64,000 nucleotides of DNA from Cucumis sativus (taxonomy: Eukaryota; Streptophyta; Magnoliopsida; Cucurbitales; Cucurbitaceae). Shown here in pieces: positions 13,815-27,282 of the stretch. A program made the translations under genes and the position numbers. Position 1 is the first letter of the stretch, and each line of letters begins with the position of its first letter. The stretch lies in contig NC_026661.2 in the NCBI RefSeq assembly GCF_000004075.3, positions 19,620,307 to 19,684,306 of the forward strand, given 5' to 3'. Under the pieces are notes generated by a model. That model saw only the letters and a list, made by a program, of their open reading frames with translations. It was not told the DNA's origin and made no database searches.

Positions 13815-16800
13815 TATCACAATCTCTAAATTTCAATCTTAAAAATATGTTTTCTTGTTGAATTAAAACAATATTTCAATTTTAATTTTATTACTTTTTT
13901 ATCTAACAAACTTATTTATTTATTTTTCTTTTTTCTTTATATTTATATATGTATATATTAATATCTTAATCTCGGATTTTAAATTTTTCTTATTAAATTC
14001 ACCTCTCCAATTTAATTATTTATTTATTAACAAATATGTCATTATTCTTATTCTTTATATATATTATATATATTAAGTATTCCAATCCTCAATTCTAAAA
14101 ATATGTTTCCTTGTTAAATTCAATCACACCCCTTAATTCTATTATTTCTTTTGTCACATTTAGTTTAAATTTTAATGGTTCAATTTTCAAACTTTTCATA
14201 AATAATTTTTTAAAAAAGAAAGTCGTGTACTCAATACGCGCACACGACTTCCGTGGGTCAAATTGGTTAGTATCCGGTACACTTTTTTCCATAACCAAAA
14301 ACTATCCTATAGTTTGGGGTTATGCCTCATTTCTAAAATTTCTTTTCCTACTTTCTTGTTTTTGTAAAATGTTATTTTAAAACTCTTAAAAGATTATGGT
14401 TGCTTTTAAAAGAAAAATAACTAAATAGATGTTAATAACATATATAAATATGTTGTGATACTAGACCAAAATTACACAATATTTTGCTTTGTAAAGTTTA
14501 AAAAAAGAAATTATGTCAATGTAATTGTTTTTGTTTCTTCCTTATATGCAATGCGTACAAGTTAAATCCCACTAAATGAATTGGTTTATAACAAATCTCT
14601 TTGAATTCTCATTAGTTTCTCAAAATTAAAGCCTACGTCTAGACTTTCTTAAGAAGATTATGATACAATTCACTTCTTTAATCACACATTAGTTTTTATA
14701 TTTTCAAATTCCTACTTTATCCTCCATTTTCAAACCTTATAAAAAAAAATTAAACTACTATTTTAAAAAAATGAGCAACAATTATATTCAATTTGCCTTG
14801 AATTTATAAACTATTTACGATAAATTTTCTATTTTTGACCATTTTTCTAAAAAATATCAAATTTGTGACCTTTTGTAAATATATTTTTTAACCTACAATC
14901 ATCTTAAAACATATTTTTACATTAGTATTTTGTGTTTATTTTGTTAATTAAACAAAGGGAGATATTACATGCATTCATGATTTTTACTTAAATTATTGTT
15001 TCAATCATGAACTCTTTTTTACTATATACTTTCAATTTTCTTTTATATAGAAAAACTTTGATTTTCTTCCCTTTAAATTTTTGTGTGTTGTGTTTTTTTT
15101 AAAAGAATCAAAGATTATCAATATTCAACATTGAAACTTTGAAAAGTTATTTAATTAATGAGATTACACCCCAATATGACTATCTCATAACAAAAAGGTT
15201 AGGTTAAGAATTCAAATTTTTAATTTCATATTGTCCCTAAACAACCATTTGGATATAAATTTAAGGTACACATTCTTATAGTTTCTCACCATCTTGGATT
15301 CAATCATACAAAGTTTACCCACCACAAAACTTTAATAACATCTCACAAAACTTGTCCATAAATTGCCAAAACAAACATTTGAACTACAAAATCCAATATA
15401 ATAAACAAAATTTTAATCGGTCACTACTACAATATTGAATTTACAAAAGCTAAATCCACATACGATTTTGGTGTGAAAATCTACTTTTTTTCATTTAATT
15501 TGTTCTGACACATTAAAATCTTATTATTCTTAAATATTGTCAATAAGAGTTTAGCTCAGCTGACACCTATATGTATATGAGAATAAGAATACGATCCTCT
15601 CTCCTAATTTGTACTAGTAAAATATTCTTAAATATTTATTATTTTATGACAAACTTGCTATGAATGTAACGACGATGTAAGATAAAAACTTGTCTATGCT
15701 ACCGTGTCGTAATACTAGAAAAGTTGCCAACGATCTAAAATTCTATCCAAACAGTAGATGAGTATATGAAAAATTGCCATATGGGTGTGATGGTTTGAGA
15801 GAGAGGGTTGGAAGGGTTTGTTTGGTGAGTTTGGGGGAAATTGACAAAGTTGGGTAAAAATTAAAATGGGAAATTGCGTGGTGGGTTAAATGAGAAAAAG
15901 AAAAGAAAAAGAAGACCCATAACTTTGAAACTTGGCGTGAGTGTATATATTTTTGTGTAGAGGGTGTATAGGCCATGAGTTGTTCATGATGACAGGTAGG
16001 TTTTTGGGTTTTGTGTTGTCCAATTTACCATAATCACGAAAGGGATATCTCGAGAGTTGGTCGATTTTCTTTCGTAACAATTAGAACCATCTCAATTGTG
16101 GTTCTTGTAGGTGACAAAAGTCTTGTGGTTGGCAACGCGTGCTCTGTTAAATCGGTATGTAACGAAATTAGTCATGAATGGACTACCTTATTTTAAAACT
16201 TATTTGTTAATTTATGGGTTTTGTTTCTCACATTTGTCGTATGTTGAGTCAGTATGTACGATCTCGATATTCATCTTTTAGTGATACTTTACTGGAAAAA
16301 AAAATCGATGATTTGAATGTGTGATAAAAAAAATTATTTGAAACTCGGGGTCTGTGATCTGAAGAAAATTTATTCTAACAAATTCTTCCACGTGAATAAT
16401 ACTTAGTTGTGAAAGGTGAACTTCATTAACTAATTCATTACTGAAGTAATAAAAAATTGAGGGTTAATGATTTAAAACTTTGGATAGTTTTTGAAAACTT
16501 TCGAACTTCTATAGTATTTGACATAGTTGAAAATTAAGGTTAATGATTTAAAATTTTGAAAGAAATTTGATATATATATGACTACTTGCAAATGTAGGGA
16601 GTATATGAACTCTAGATGATGGTTGAAGAATTTTAGTAGAATGATCACCGGTTAGTCGAAATCAGTTTTTTTTACAAAACGTATCTCAACATCGATGAGT
16701 AAGGATCGATCCATCAGTCAATTTTTGTCGGGTCTATCGGTTTAACACTTTGAAATACCTTTTGAAAATTCTCTATTTGAAACTTTTCAAAATCGATTTC

Positions 16801-18649
16801 TCTCGTTTTTCGATCGACTCGGTTTTTTAGTCCATCATGCTCACTCCTAATTTTTAGGCTGCTTCCAGTTTTCTTGAAATTAATCCTTTCTGACTTGGTC
16901 TAATCATTTTCCAAATATATAGCCTATTAATATAATGATTAATGCATGAGAGTTTCATATGTATAATCCAAGCCAAGACTTCATAAATATGAATAAAATT
17001 CATGTGAAGTGTTTTGTTTTGCAATTGAATATTCATGTAAGAAGTATTGGTTGAGTGTTTTATATCATTCTTGCCACCACCCGTGTTGGCATGGACATGG
17101 ATGAAGAAAGCCAAACTAAAACTAATCAAAGTAAAATTTATTTTAAACGACAAAATTTCTTACAAAATTTATAAATATAGTAAAATATTAAAATATAGAC
17201 TGTGTAATATTTTCATACATTTTGTTGTATTTAACAAATAATTAACGAAAGGACCAAAAGGATTGAAGATATGAACGAAAAAGTTGAGAATATCTCAAAT
17301 TTTAGAAACTAAAATATCGAGTTTAAAAATTAAGACATGTTTAGTTAGTCATTCCAATTATGTTTGTTATATTTTCGAATTCAATCGATTAATCATTAAT
17401 ACGTGTTTGACACACAACCTAAACTATATTTTAAATATGTGTTCAATCTGTTCATACAATTTTAAATTCTAAAATGTTAACCCAGTAAATTATAGATATC
17501 AACCAAACTATAATTTGTACTTTTCCACCTATATAAAATTCAAAAACTCTCAATACTATGCGTTGCACAACTATCTATATTTTATTTAAATTTGGACAAT
17601 GACATATAGCATAGCTTTCTCCTCAAAGTTGAGAGGTGTATATATATATGATAAAGACATTTTCATATATTGTCAAATAAATCGAATTATTTATAAAATA
17701 TAATAAAAATTTAGATATATGGAATGATAAAATTATAATCTTATTATATTTTATAAATAATACTTCTCTATTAAACTTGAAATATACCATTCAACTTATA
17801 GTTCAAAATAAGTTTTTTTTTTTATTAAAAGATTGTGAGGTTCAAAAGTATTTAATGAAATATAAAAATAAAAATGGTTTTGTTAGATTTGAAGAATACG
17901 GTGCAACATTTTATGTTATTTTATATAAGCTAAATTACACATTTCAATTTTGTTTCTATACTTTTCTTAAATTTTCATTTAATCCTAAAATTTTGATTTT
18001 TATAGTTATTGAGTCTTCAATTTGGGTACCTACTGATTGATTAAATTACACTGACAACTCCTAAATCGATTTTTACTAGAAACATTACTGTTTTGGTTGT
18101 TTAATCTTTAATTTTAATACAATCAACTATGCATAAATGTGTTTGAACTAGCTTTTATGACCAATTGATAAAAAAAAATACATATGCATAAGCCAACTAT
18201 GCAATAAATTTCTCTCTTTTTCTTACTTTTTGACACTATCCGTGATGTTGAAAACATTTTAAGCATGAATGGGAATATATTCGTGTAAACGTCACTTTTA
18301 CTTTCTTTATAGTAAGTAGTAACAAAAAAGGAGAACAAACAATGGTGACGATGTCTAGAGAGTTCATCCAGGATGGATTTGATATCAAATTTCGGAAGGA
18401 GAAAACACAACTAAAAAATTTATATTATAGAGAATAAGTTTGTAGATACCTCACAAGTACACATGGTAGCTTATTCATAGAGGACCTGATTCACGGCTAA
18501 TTCCTATGAAGTTAGGATGAAATATTACATTTTGTATATTAAATATTTTGTTATATTTAAAAATATATATAATTTCGTGTATGAACAGAATTGTGGAAAC
18601 ATTGTATGGTAGTGGAAAGAATTTCAACAAAATGGTCATCGGCATCGTT

Positions 18650-18656
18650 ACGTGGC
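18650..18656 (+). promoter_or_regulatory. ABRE/G-box-like ACGTGGC element upstream of CCD1
   Basis: ACGTGGC, a match to the core bound by bZIP (ABF-type) factors, sits about 90 bases before the CCD1 ATG. Its position near the likely transcription start is suggestive. No expression evidence can be drawn from sequence. Confidence 0.35.
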
Positions 18657-18744
18657 TATACTTTCCCCCACATGCCTCCACTCCACTCCCTTATTTCACC
18701 ACTAAACCCATTCTCCACTCTCAATCTTGTGTCTCTCACTCACA

Positions 18745-21700
18745 ATGGCTGATCAGAAGCAGAAGCTCAACGGCGGCCTCGCCGGACGGTCCTTGGTGGA
18801 GGTGACTCCCAACCCAAGTAACGGCCTTCTATCCAAGGCCACCGATTTGTTGGAGAAGCTGTTTGTCAAGCTTATGTTTGATTCTTCCAAGCCTCAGCAT
18901 TATCTTTCCGGTAATTTTGCTCCCGTTCATGATGAGACTCCTCCGATTACTGATCTCCCTGTTAAAGGTTATCTTCCGGTGAGTTGTAATTTGCTTTCTG
19001 ATCTGGTGTTTGTTTATATTCAGTTGGGTTAGTTGTATAGTTTTTGTTAGTGGCTTTCTTTCTGAGGATACTGTTTTCTTGTTTGTATGCTGCTTTAATG
19101 ATTTTTTTTTTCTTAAGGAAGAATCATTTCTTGGAAATAGGAGTGTGGATCGGGTTTTGTTTATTCTATAATGCTGTCGATTCTTTAGGCTGATTTTATC
19201 TGAAGATTGCTGCTCCATATTTTGCAAGTGAATAAATAAAATCAATGTTAGAATCAAATATTTCAAATCCACTGGCTATGGTAGGCCTCAATGCAATTGG
19301 AACCCGGATACCAATGGTTCGTCAGTTGAGCAAGTGAGGCCTCGTCTGAAATTTGAGTTTTAAGTCGTGAAGTTCTTATTTCCCCGTAATAATTCAATCC
19401 AATTATACTATCCGAATTGGTGTGACGGCAAGGAGGGTGCGATGTTAGTTGGTTAGATTATTTGAGAAAACATGCAAGTTGATTAGATAATCTAAAGCAA
19501 TGAAGTAATACCCTTGAGGGAAATTGCAAATTCGCTTGATATGGAGTTAGATGAATTGATGTTTCGAGCTGGAGGATGCTTTTGAACTAGCTTTTCGTTC
19601 ATTTATAAATGTTTGTGCTAGATAAGTTCTTTGTTTACGAGTTGTTGACATTTCTGCATTGTGTGTGTTGTTTTGGTCTATACTTGAGGATTGTAATTAA
19701 TCCTAATTTTGCTTACTCTAACGTTGAATGCATTATAAACCTACAGGAATGCTTAAATGGAGAGTTTGTTAGGGTGGGACCAAATCCGAAGTTTAGCCCA
19801 GTTGCTGGTTACCACTGGTATGGTTTGTGAAATCTTAAGCAATTTTTTGCACAAGAGTCCTGCATAACATTATAGATAAATTATAACTCTGTTATACTAG
19901 CCTGGCATATTTCCTTCTTGTGCACATTCTTTAACTTTCTTTTCTGTTGTGGGGTGGGGGATGGTGCCAGCCAGCAAAGGGTGGATTTTAGTTCCCTTGT
20001 CTTTGTCCATATCATTTAGTGCTTGGTTAGATGAATTGTTACTCATTTGTGTTTTTTTCCATGTGCAGGTTTGATGGAGATGGGTAAGTCACCTTCTACT
20101 TCCTAGTTCGTCCCATTATTTCAGCTTACTTAAAGATTACATTTGTATATGTTTCTGCATCTTCATTAATTTCACCGAGTGAACAATATTCCAGTCCTAG
20201 ATGTGATGGATTCAGTAATTAATGTGAGTTCTGAATTGAATGGCTCAATTTTGTCTCACGGTATAAAATTATCCCTTTCATTGACTTGTTATTTACCTGT
20301 GGAACATTCATTCAGATTTCAGCGTACCGAATTGACAAAAACTTTGAAGGGTCTTCAGTTTAACACTTCATAACTCTTTAAACTGTAACTGACAATCTTC
20401 TCTCCTCTTGATTTTTGAACAAATAGGCTTTTTTGTAGTATAACTCCTAATCGTAAAAAAGTTTTCTTTTTTGCATTCCCGAAGTCTTATGCCCAAACAT
20501 TTTCAATATTTTGTTATCATCTGGGAGCTACAAAATCAGAGTAGCCCAAGTCTTAGACAATGTAGTTCTGTTCTAAACATGATATTCATTTAGCTAATAG
20601 ATTGAATTTTCCCTTCTGTTTTCTATGTGGCCTGGCTTTTTATTGATTATTGCTTATTTATTTTGCAGCATGATCCATGGATTGCGCATTAAAGATGGAA
20701 AAGCATCATATGTTTCCCGTTATGTGCAGACATCAAGACTTAAACAAGAAGAATATTTTGGAGCTTCTAAATTCATGAAGGTGCATAGCTTTGCTACTTG
20801 AATACTCCCATTTTTCTAAATAAAAGCTATTTTGTTCTCCTGGTATGTGGAAGTTTGTTTGACTGTGTAATTTATTGAGTTTGGGTCACAGCGAGTGAAA
20901 ATGAAGACACTGGAGCTGTAAATAGATTGCACCCATAAAAATGGTGGCTAAGGATTTTAGGGGTTTAGAGTTGTATAGAGTTTTACCCACTGAGATACCA
21001 TCTCAGGTGTAAGAGAACAATAGTTTTATGTTATTCAAATATGTAGCACTTAGGTGGTCTTCTTATATAGGAGAATGACCCACTACAAGATAAAGAAAAA
21101 GTAAGGAGACAGCTAATGTGTACACAATTATAAAATAGTAATGAAGTTCACATTGTAGCTCAGTGTTATTGGCTTCTTTGTTTTACTCCGTTCTGTATTT
21201 GAGAAAATTGGGATAGTTAGTTTTAGAAACGATGAACTTGAAAAAGTTAATTAATTGCTGTTAACTTCTGATGTCATTCCAGATTGGTGATCTTAAAGGG
21301 TTCTTTGGGTTAATAATGGTTAACATGCAATTGCTGAGAGCAAAGTTAAAGGTGTTGGATGTTTCATATGGTACTGGGACAGGTAGGATTTTGTTTATTT
21401 TTTGATTTTTTCTATTTGTTGGAGTCCTCGTCATTTTTTTTCTTTGGCAAAATTTTTCTCCAGATTGATAAATGCCCAATTAAACTCTTCCAAACATTGT
21501 CATCCTTCAATATTGCATTCTCTGTCTTCAATTTTGTTTGAATGATGGTAGTTAGACTCCATTAAATCCTTAATCATTTGGGTGACTCTACATGGTTGGG
21601 TTTTGGTATGCCACCCATGTTAAATTGTGTACATGGTTGTTATCATTTTTGGCGTTGTCAAATTCTCCATGTGATTCAGATACACTGGGGTCGGGTATCC

Positions 21701-24700
21701 TGAAAAACTCAGTTTTAGTCCTGTTCATTCGTTAATCACTGATGATAGTGTAGGCCTCTCCTATTAGATATTATGATCGAATATACATGTGCTGTTTTTA
21801 CTACTTTCCTTTTTATGGAACTTCAATTTTAAATTGTTCGAAGCTGATAATCAATAACTTATCTAGGTAACACAGCTCTCATATATCACCATGGAAAGCT
21901 TCTAGCACTTTCGGAGGGAGATAAACCTTGTAAGTTTTATCTTCTCTTTCAAGTTCAGATATCTTCTCCTCAAACATCAGTCTCAAGATCTTGATGGGGA
22001 AGGAAAAATCAACTGTCCTCCCACCAATCACCCTATGACCACTGAATAACAGAATTAGAAGGAAAAACACCATTGAGTAGTTGGTTTTGCTTTATGTAGA
22101 TGTTATAAAAGTGTTGGAAGATGGAGATCTGCAGACGCTTGGTCTGCTGGATTATGACAAGAGATTAAAGCACACCTTCACTGCTCATCCAAAGGTTGAT
22201 CCAGTCACTGGTATAAGCACCCTAAAAGACACCTATTAAGTTTGGCGAAATATGATGAAGTGCTCTATGCTGATTAATTTTCTGCATGCAGGCGAAATGT
22301 TTACATTTGGCTATTCTCATTCACCACCATACGTTACATACAGAGTTATTTCCAAGGACGGTCTCATGCATGACCCCGTACCAATCACAATTCCAGCTCC
22401 TGTCATGATGCATGACTTCGCAATTACAGAAAATTATGCAATATTTATGGATCTTCCTTTATATTTTAAACCCAAGGTATGACACTTGTGAACATTTTTT
22501 GTTATTAATTATATTTTTAATCCAGATGACTTGTGCTACTAAATAACAAAGTAATGCATTGTATGTAAAGGATATAATTTGTAAATCATTGATGCCAGCC
22601 GAGCCTCATCTCTCAAACCCAAGTTTGGGACGTTGGTGTCTTTCCCCTTCTTTTTTCCATTTGTAAATTGATGTGCATGTAGTTACCCTAGGATTTAAAT
22701 GGCTGGTCTGCACCATCTGATGCTGCCAACAGACTGATTTCCGATCAATTACTTTTACAATTTCATTTCCTACCAATGGTATAAGAAAGCAACAGTAATG
22801 TACACAAGATAGAAAAGTACATTTCCCCATTAATAATCTCGTACAACTATATTCTTGAAATGGTATTGGCACTCAAGTTCGGAAATATTTAAAAAAACTC
22901 CATAAAGAAAAAGAAATTAAAGTTATCTTGGGAAATCTCACTAAATAATCAAAAGTGATTAAACAAAAATGCACCCTTAATCCAATGTGCCTGGGGGAAT
23001 TTTAAGGATTTTCCATTCATGTTTATTCTTATGAAGTACGTTCCACTTTTATTAACAATTTATATTTTTTCTTCAGTTAGAAGAATACCCACATATGCTG
23101 TTTTATTGGATTCCAGTACAATTATTAGCATCAGGATTGTTAAATTCTGAAGCGCTTGATCTTATGGTTGGTCATACAATAATTAACAACTTGTTAACTT
23201 TCAGGAAATGGTGAAAGAAAATAAGTTAATTTTCACATTTGATGCTACAAAAAAAGCTAGGTTTGGTGTGCTACCAAGATATGCAAAAGATGACTTGCTT
23301 ATCCGATGGTTTGAGCTTCCTAATTGTTTTATATTTCATAATGGTGAGTACTTGTGCTACCCATGTCTTTTAAAGCTAGTAATATCTCTGACATGCTGGT
23401 CCATTTGTTATGAATTGTTAAATTACAATCTTAAATGTCAGTTTCATTGAGTAATACACGTGTGGTTATGGTCAAAATTCATTTGATTGGGAAATTATAG
23501 ATTTTATCAGTGGACCTATAACCTTCTTTTTCTTCACTGAATGACTGAACCTTTCCGTTCTTACTGGATTCTGTTTGTTTGGCTAATGGAACAGACTGTA
23601 TCATTGTTCTTATTCCTTTCATTTTCATCATTTTTGTTGTGTACTTCTGCTTAGCTAATGCTTGGGAGGAAGAAGATGAACTAGTTTTGATTACTTGCCG
23701 TCTTGAGAATCCCGACTTGGACATGGTCAGTGGGTCTGTTAAAGAGAAGCTCGAGAACTTCTCTAATGAGCTGTAGGACTCTAATCCATTTCTACATATG
23801 AAGAAAAGTTCTTGATGTGGCTGTGACGTTTCTAATTATTTTTTCATCTGTCAGGTATGAGATGAGATTCAATCTTAAATCTGGTTTAGCTTCACAGAGG
23901 AAACTCTCAGAATCTGCTGTAGATTTTCCTAGAGTGAATGAATCCTACACTGGCAGGTATTTTAGTTTCCTTAATTTTCTAGTGTTTTTAAAAGAATATC
24001 GGCTTGAATGAATCCATGGGTATATATGATGAGATCATCAAATTTTGGTGTAAGAAACATTTGAAATAAACATTTATTTCCTTCCCAATTCTGTAAATGA
24101 AGATCATGATCCTCATTTAGAAAACATCTTCAGAAACATAGCCATAGGGGATTTTAGGTTATATTCTTTTGAATATCCGAGTAACTAATAGTTTAGATTG
24201 TTTGTATGAAATGGGATACCATACATTTAAAATTTAGGTAAAGGTAGAGCTTTTATTTAAAGAAGACAATGGGTTTTCAAAGTTTATCGACAGCATTTGC
24301 ATATCATCTATTGCTGTTCATAATTTTCCAATTCTTACGTTTTTTTTTTTTTTGTCCTGGCCTTGATGAACTGGATTCCTAACATAAAAAATTGGTTGAT
24401 AAGTGTATGTGCTCTGTTTGCACTCAGGAAACAACAATATGTGTATGGCACTACGCTGGACAGCATTGCAAAAGTCACAGGGATCGCTAAATTTGATCTT
24501 CATGCTGAACCTGAAACTGGAAAGACGAAGATTGAAGTTGGAGGAAATGTTCAGGGCCTCTATGACCTTGGACCTGGTAGATTTGGTTCAGAAGCTATCT
24601 TTGTTCCCCGCGTACCTGGCACCACTTCAGAAGAAGATGATGGCTACTTGATATTATTCGTACATGATGAGAATACTGGGTAACTGCTTGACACTTTAAT

Positions 24701-25521
24701 ATATTGTTAGTTATGCCATATGTATCTATATATTTGTATATATCATGAGTAGTAGCTCGAATACGGATGCCTTTTGTAGACATTCTAATTGGATATCCTA
24801 TTACTAGGTGGCTGCTATCAGTTTAAATGCATTTAATGCTTAGAAAGTTGAAGTTGTACATATAGTGGGAATTCTATAATTTTCTTGATTGATATTTTTC
24901 TTATAACTTTTGCAATTCATGAATATATGAACTCGCACTCCCAGTAGAATTTAACCCTAACCCTGTAGCAGCAGCGTTGGTATTTGCATAAAAACACAAG
25001 TAGATAGTTCTACTAAATGCATGTGACGAATCAAATTAGTTTATTTTGCTATAGAGGATGACAATAATTTTCATTGTTGACTGCAGAAAATCCGCAGTGA
25101 ATGTTGTAGATGCAAAAACTATGTCATCTGAGCCTGTAGCAGTTGTTGAATTGCCACACAGAGTTCCATATGGGTTTCATGCCTTCTTTGTTACAGAGGT
25201 TAGCGTCAAAGTCATTTGCATTCACAATCTGACCGTCTTTACCTTAAAATAATAAACCATTGTTATCCAATATTGGCCATCGTCAACCAACCCAACAACG
25301 AGTTATTTCTAACTATCATACACTTGAGTTTAGAGCAAAATGGGTAAACTATAGTCTATTGCCTTCCACAAGTTAGCCTGAGTGTGTGAATTATCTTAGA
25401 ACTAGAAGTTAGAAGTACTTCATTAGCCTTTGGCATTCCCTTATTTCAGCTTCAGTGCCTTAACATTCAACACTTCGTGTTTCTCAAACAGGAGCAACTT
25501 CAAGAACAAGGAAGGCTTTAA
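18745..25521 (+). CDS. CCD1: Carotenoid 9,10(9',10') cleavage dioxygenase 1
   Basis: CCD1 enzymes cleave carotenoids and apocarotenoids at 9,10 and 9',10', giving volatiles such as beta-ionone; they are cytosolic. Exons: 18745-18978, 19747-19817, 20069-20083 (15 nt), 20669-20780, 21283-21382, 21867-21929, 22100-22210, 22292-22476, 23205-23343, 23655-23772, 23855-23956, 24428-24679, 25087-25198, 25492-25521. All introns are GT-AG; 1644 nt, 547 aa, full length for CCD1. The N-terminus is [15 protein letters not shown], with no transit peptide, as expected for CCD1. The four iron-binding histidines fall at about residues 228 (TAHPKVDP), 276 (MMHDFAIT), 342 (IFHNANAWEE) and 532 (YGFHAFF). AGYHWFDGDGMIHG is split by the 15-nt microexon. 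The C-terminus is EQLQEQGRL then TAA. It faces NF-YA. Confidence 0.97.
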
Positions 25522-27282
25522 CTGTACAGTTATTTTTCATGACAAAAATGTCATAGAAGACCTGAAGAAGACAAACAAACAAATGTTAGCATGTACTATA
25601 TTCATCTCTTATCTTGACATACTTTTACCTCTGCATGTTTTATTATGATTAATTTATAATATATTGTGCTTCCTCCCTCCCTCCCCACAAGATCTGTAAG
25701 TGAAAACTTGCATTTATGAATAAGAAGTCACCCTTCTCATTGTAAAGAATGATGGTAACTCAAAGAATAAAAAGCTTTTTCTTTACAATGAAAAATGGTT
25801 TTCTTAAATTTTCAGTGGCTTCTGTTAATTCTAACGATATGAACTTGTCTAGTGTTCTCTTCTCCTACGTCTTAGCCTGAAGTTCACATGGAAGATTCAT
25901 TTAGTTTTTTGCTTACGAGTTTATTGAAACATACACTAATGGACGAAGAACTATTTGACAGAATATGAAATATTTGCTTTCTGCCTTCCTATTTTATTGT
26001 GTCAGTGGGAGACATGGGAAATGAGGATTTTTGCTAGAGACTTTTTTGAACGAAGAACTGCCAGCCTTATCAGCTAATTATTTGACATTTGAATTTTAGT
26101 AGCATTATGATATGAACTGCCAAAGTGCCAGCCATATCAAATATTTGCTTGTACTAGCTTCTGGGTCCAAATTGTACTTTTGGTTCAGTTTGTGATTGTT
26201 ATCGTGACTATGGACTTTTTTTAACAAAAAAAGTATTATTATAGTTTTGCCTCTTTTGCTACTAATATCTTTCCATATTGACCTTGTCTTATTTATGTAG
26301 TTCACAGTACCGCACGGTTTATACACGTTCAAATTTAAGTTTATGTGTGATAAAGTGAACTTTGCTCGATTGAGATGATAACAAACCAAGGTTTGAATTT
26401 TCAACTAAAAACACAGTTAGTAAGAAAATGTGTGTGATTTTGTTTAATTCTTGAACAACAAGGTTTGAGTCTCTCAAGACTCGATTCCTCATAACTTTTT
26501 AATTATCAAATTTAGTTATGAAACCATCAAATTAAAGTTATATTTAATAGATCAGTTAATTTCAATAAATTTTAAATTTTCATGAACTAGAAACTTGTAG
26601 GACACAAAATTTGTAGTTTCACAAATTTCATCAATCAAATAAAACAAAAACCTCAAAATTCATAAACAAAATTCATAATATGATCTTTAAAAAAGTGATT
26701 TAGTGTCTCTTTTGGGGTAAACTAAATTCTACTCTCCCAGTGTGCAACAGAGAGTCAGGAAAGGTGAAAGAGAGATTCCACATTAAATGTCTTGCAAGTC
26801 CACCAATCTTGAAAATATATATCAACTGAAACATGCACACAAAGTTGAATAGATACAACACCCAATTGCACCTAAATTAACCTAAAAAGTCTTCAACCTT
26901 ACATTTTTTTTTAAATTTTTTTATTGTTTTTATGAGACAGACATTCATGATAAGAACTACATAAGTAATAGAAGAGGTAAATTGAAGAGGAAAGAAATAG
27001 GCAGTGAATGTACCATATTTTCTTGGTGCACTGCGTTTCTTCATCTTCTTCCAATCTCACCTCAGAGTACAAACTAAAGCCAAGAATGAATTGCCTGAGA
27101 AACACCACCAAAAAGGCAGTTTTCTTCCAAGCAGAAAGAGGGCAAATCCATCAGCTTCCAACCACTAACAGAGCCTCCTCACAAGAATCAACACTCAATA
27201 CTTTACTGAGTGTATTCAAGTTTTCTGCTCTAGAAACTGGTTAAACAGTGTTGGAGAAGCCCCATTCCCCATCAAGAAACTT
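25522..27282. other. CCD1/NF-YA convergent intergenic region and 3' UTRs
   Basis: The left part is the CCD1 3' UTR and flank; the right part, at least 27077-27282, is the NF-YA 3' UTR. It includes the miR169-like site. No coding sequence is supported. The open frame at 27008-27244 on the plus strand is antisense to the NF-YA 3' UTR and has no family features. Confidence 0.5.
27077..27097 (-). promoter_or_regulatory. miR169 target site in the NF-YA 3' UTR
   Basis: The plus strand here reads AAGCCAAGAATGAATTGCCT and following G, close to the miR169 sequence itself, so the minus-strand NF-YA transcript is complementary to miR169. Against a miR169h-type sequence recalled from memory I count one G:U wobble (miRNA position 9), one mismatch at position 14 and one at position 1. 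It lies about 190 bases after the NF-YA stop, where miR169 sites of this family usually lie. The known family target core GGCAATTCATTCTTGGCTT is present. Confidence 0.85.

Larger units (their letters stand above)
11535..18744. other. AT-rich gene-poor interval with the CCD1 promoter at its right end
   Basis: Seven kilobases of very AT-rich DNA between divergently oriented polygalacturonase and CCD1. It holds a long (TA)n run (13756-13810) and many poly-A/T tracts. I found no motif-bearing or spliceable coding sequence; the longest open frames (for example 15743-16080 minus and 16854-17153 minus) are low-complexity. The right 500 bases should include the CCD1 promoter. Decayed transposon sequence is likely but I cannot assign a family. 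Confidence 0.45.

Noticed and set aside
15743-16080. Overlapping minus-strand open frames in the gene-poor interval
   Set aside because: Low-complexity Ser/Phe/His composition; the two frames conflict and neither has family features.
18829-19272. 147-codon minus-strand open frame opposite CCD1 exon 1
   Set aside because: It is antisense to a verified exon, lysine/threonine-rich without any motif, and has no splice partners.
24952-24972. Telomere-like TAACCCTAACCCTG
   Set aside because: Only two partial units inside a CCD1 intron; at most a telo-box-like motif, not a telomeric array.
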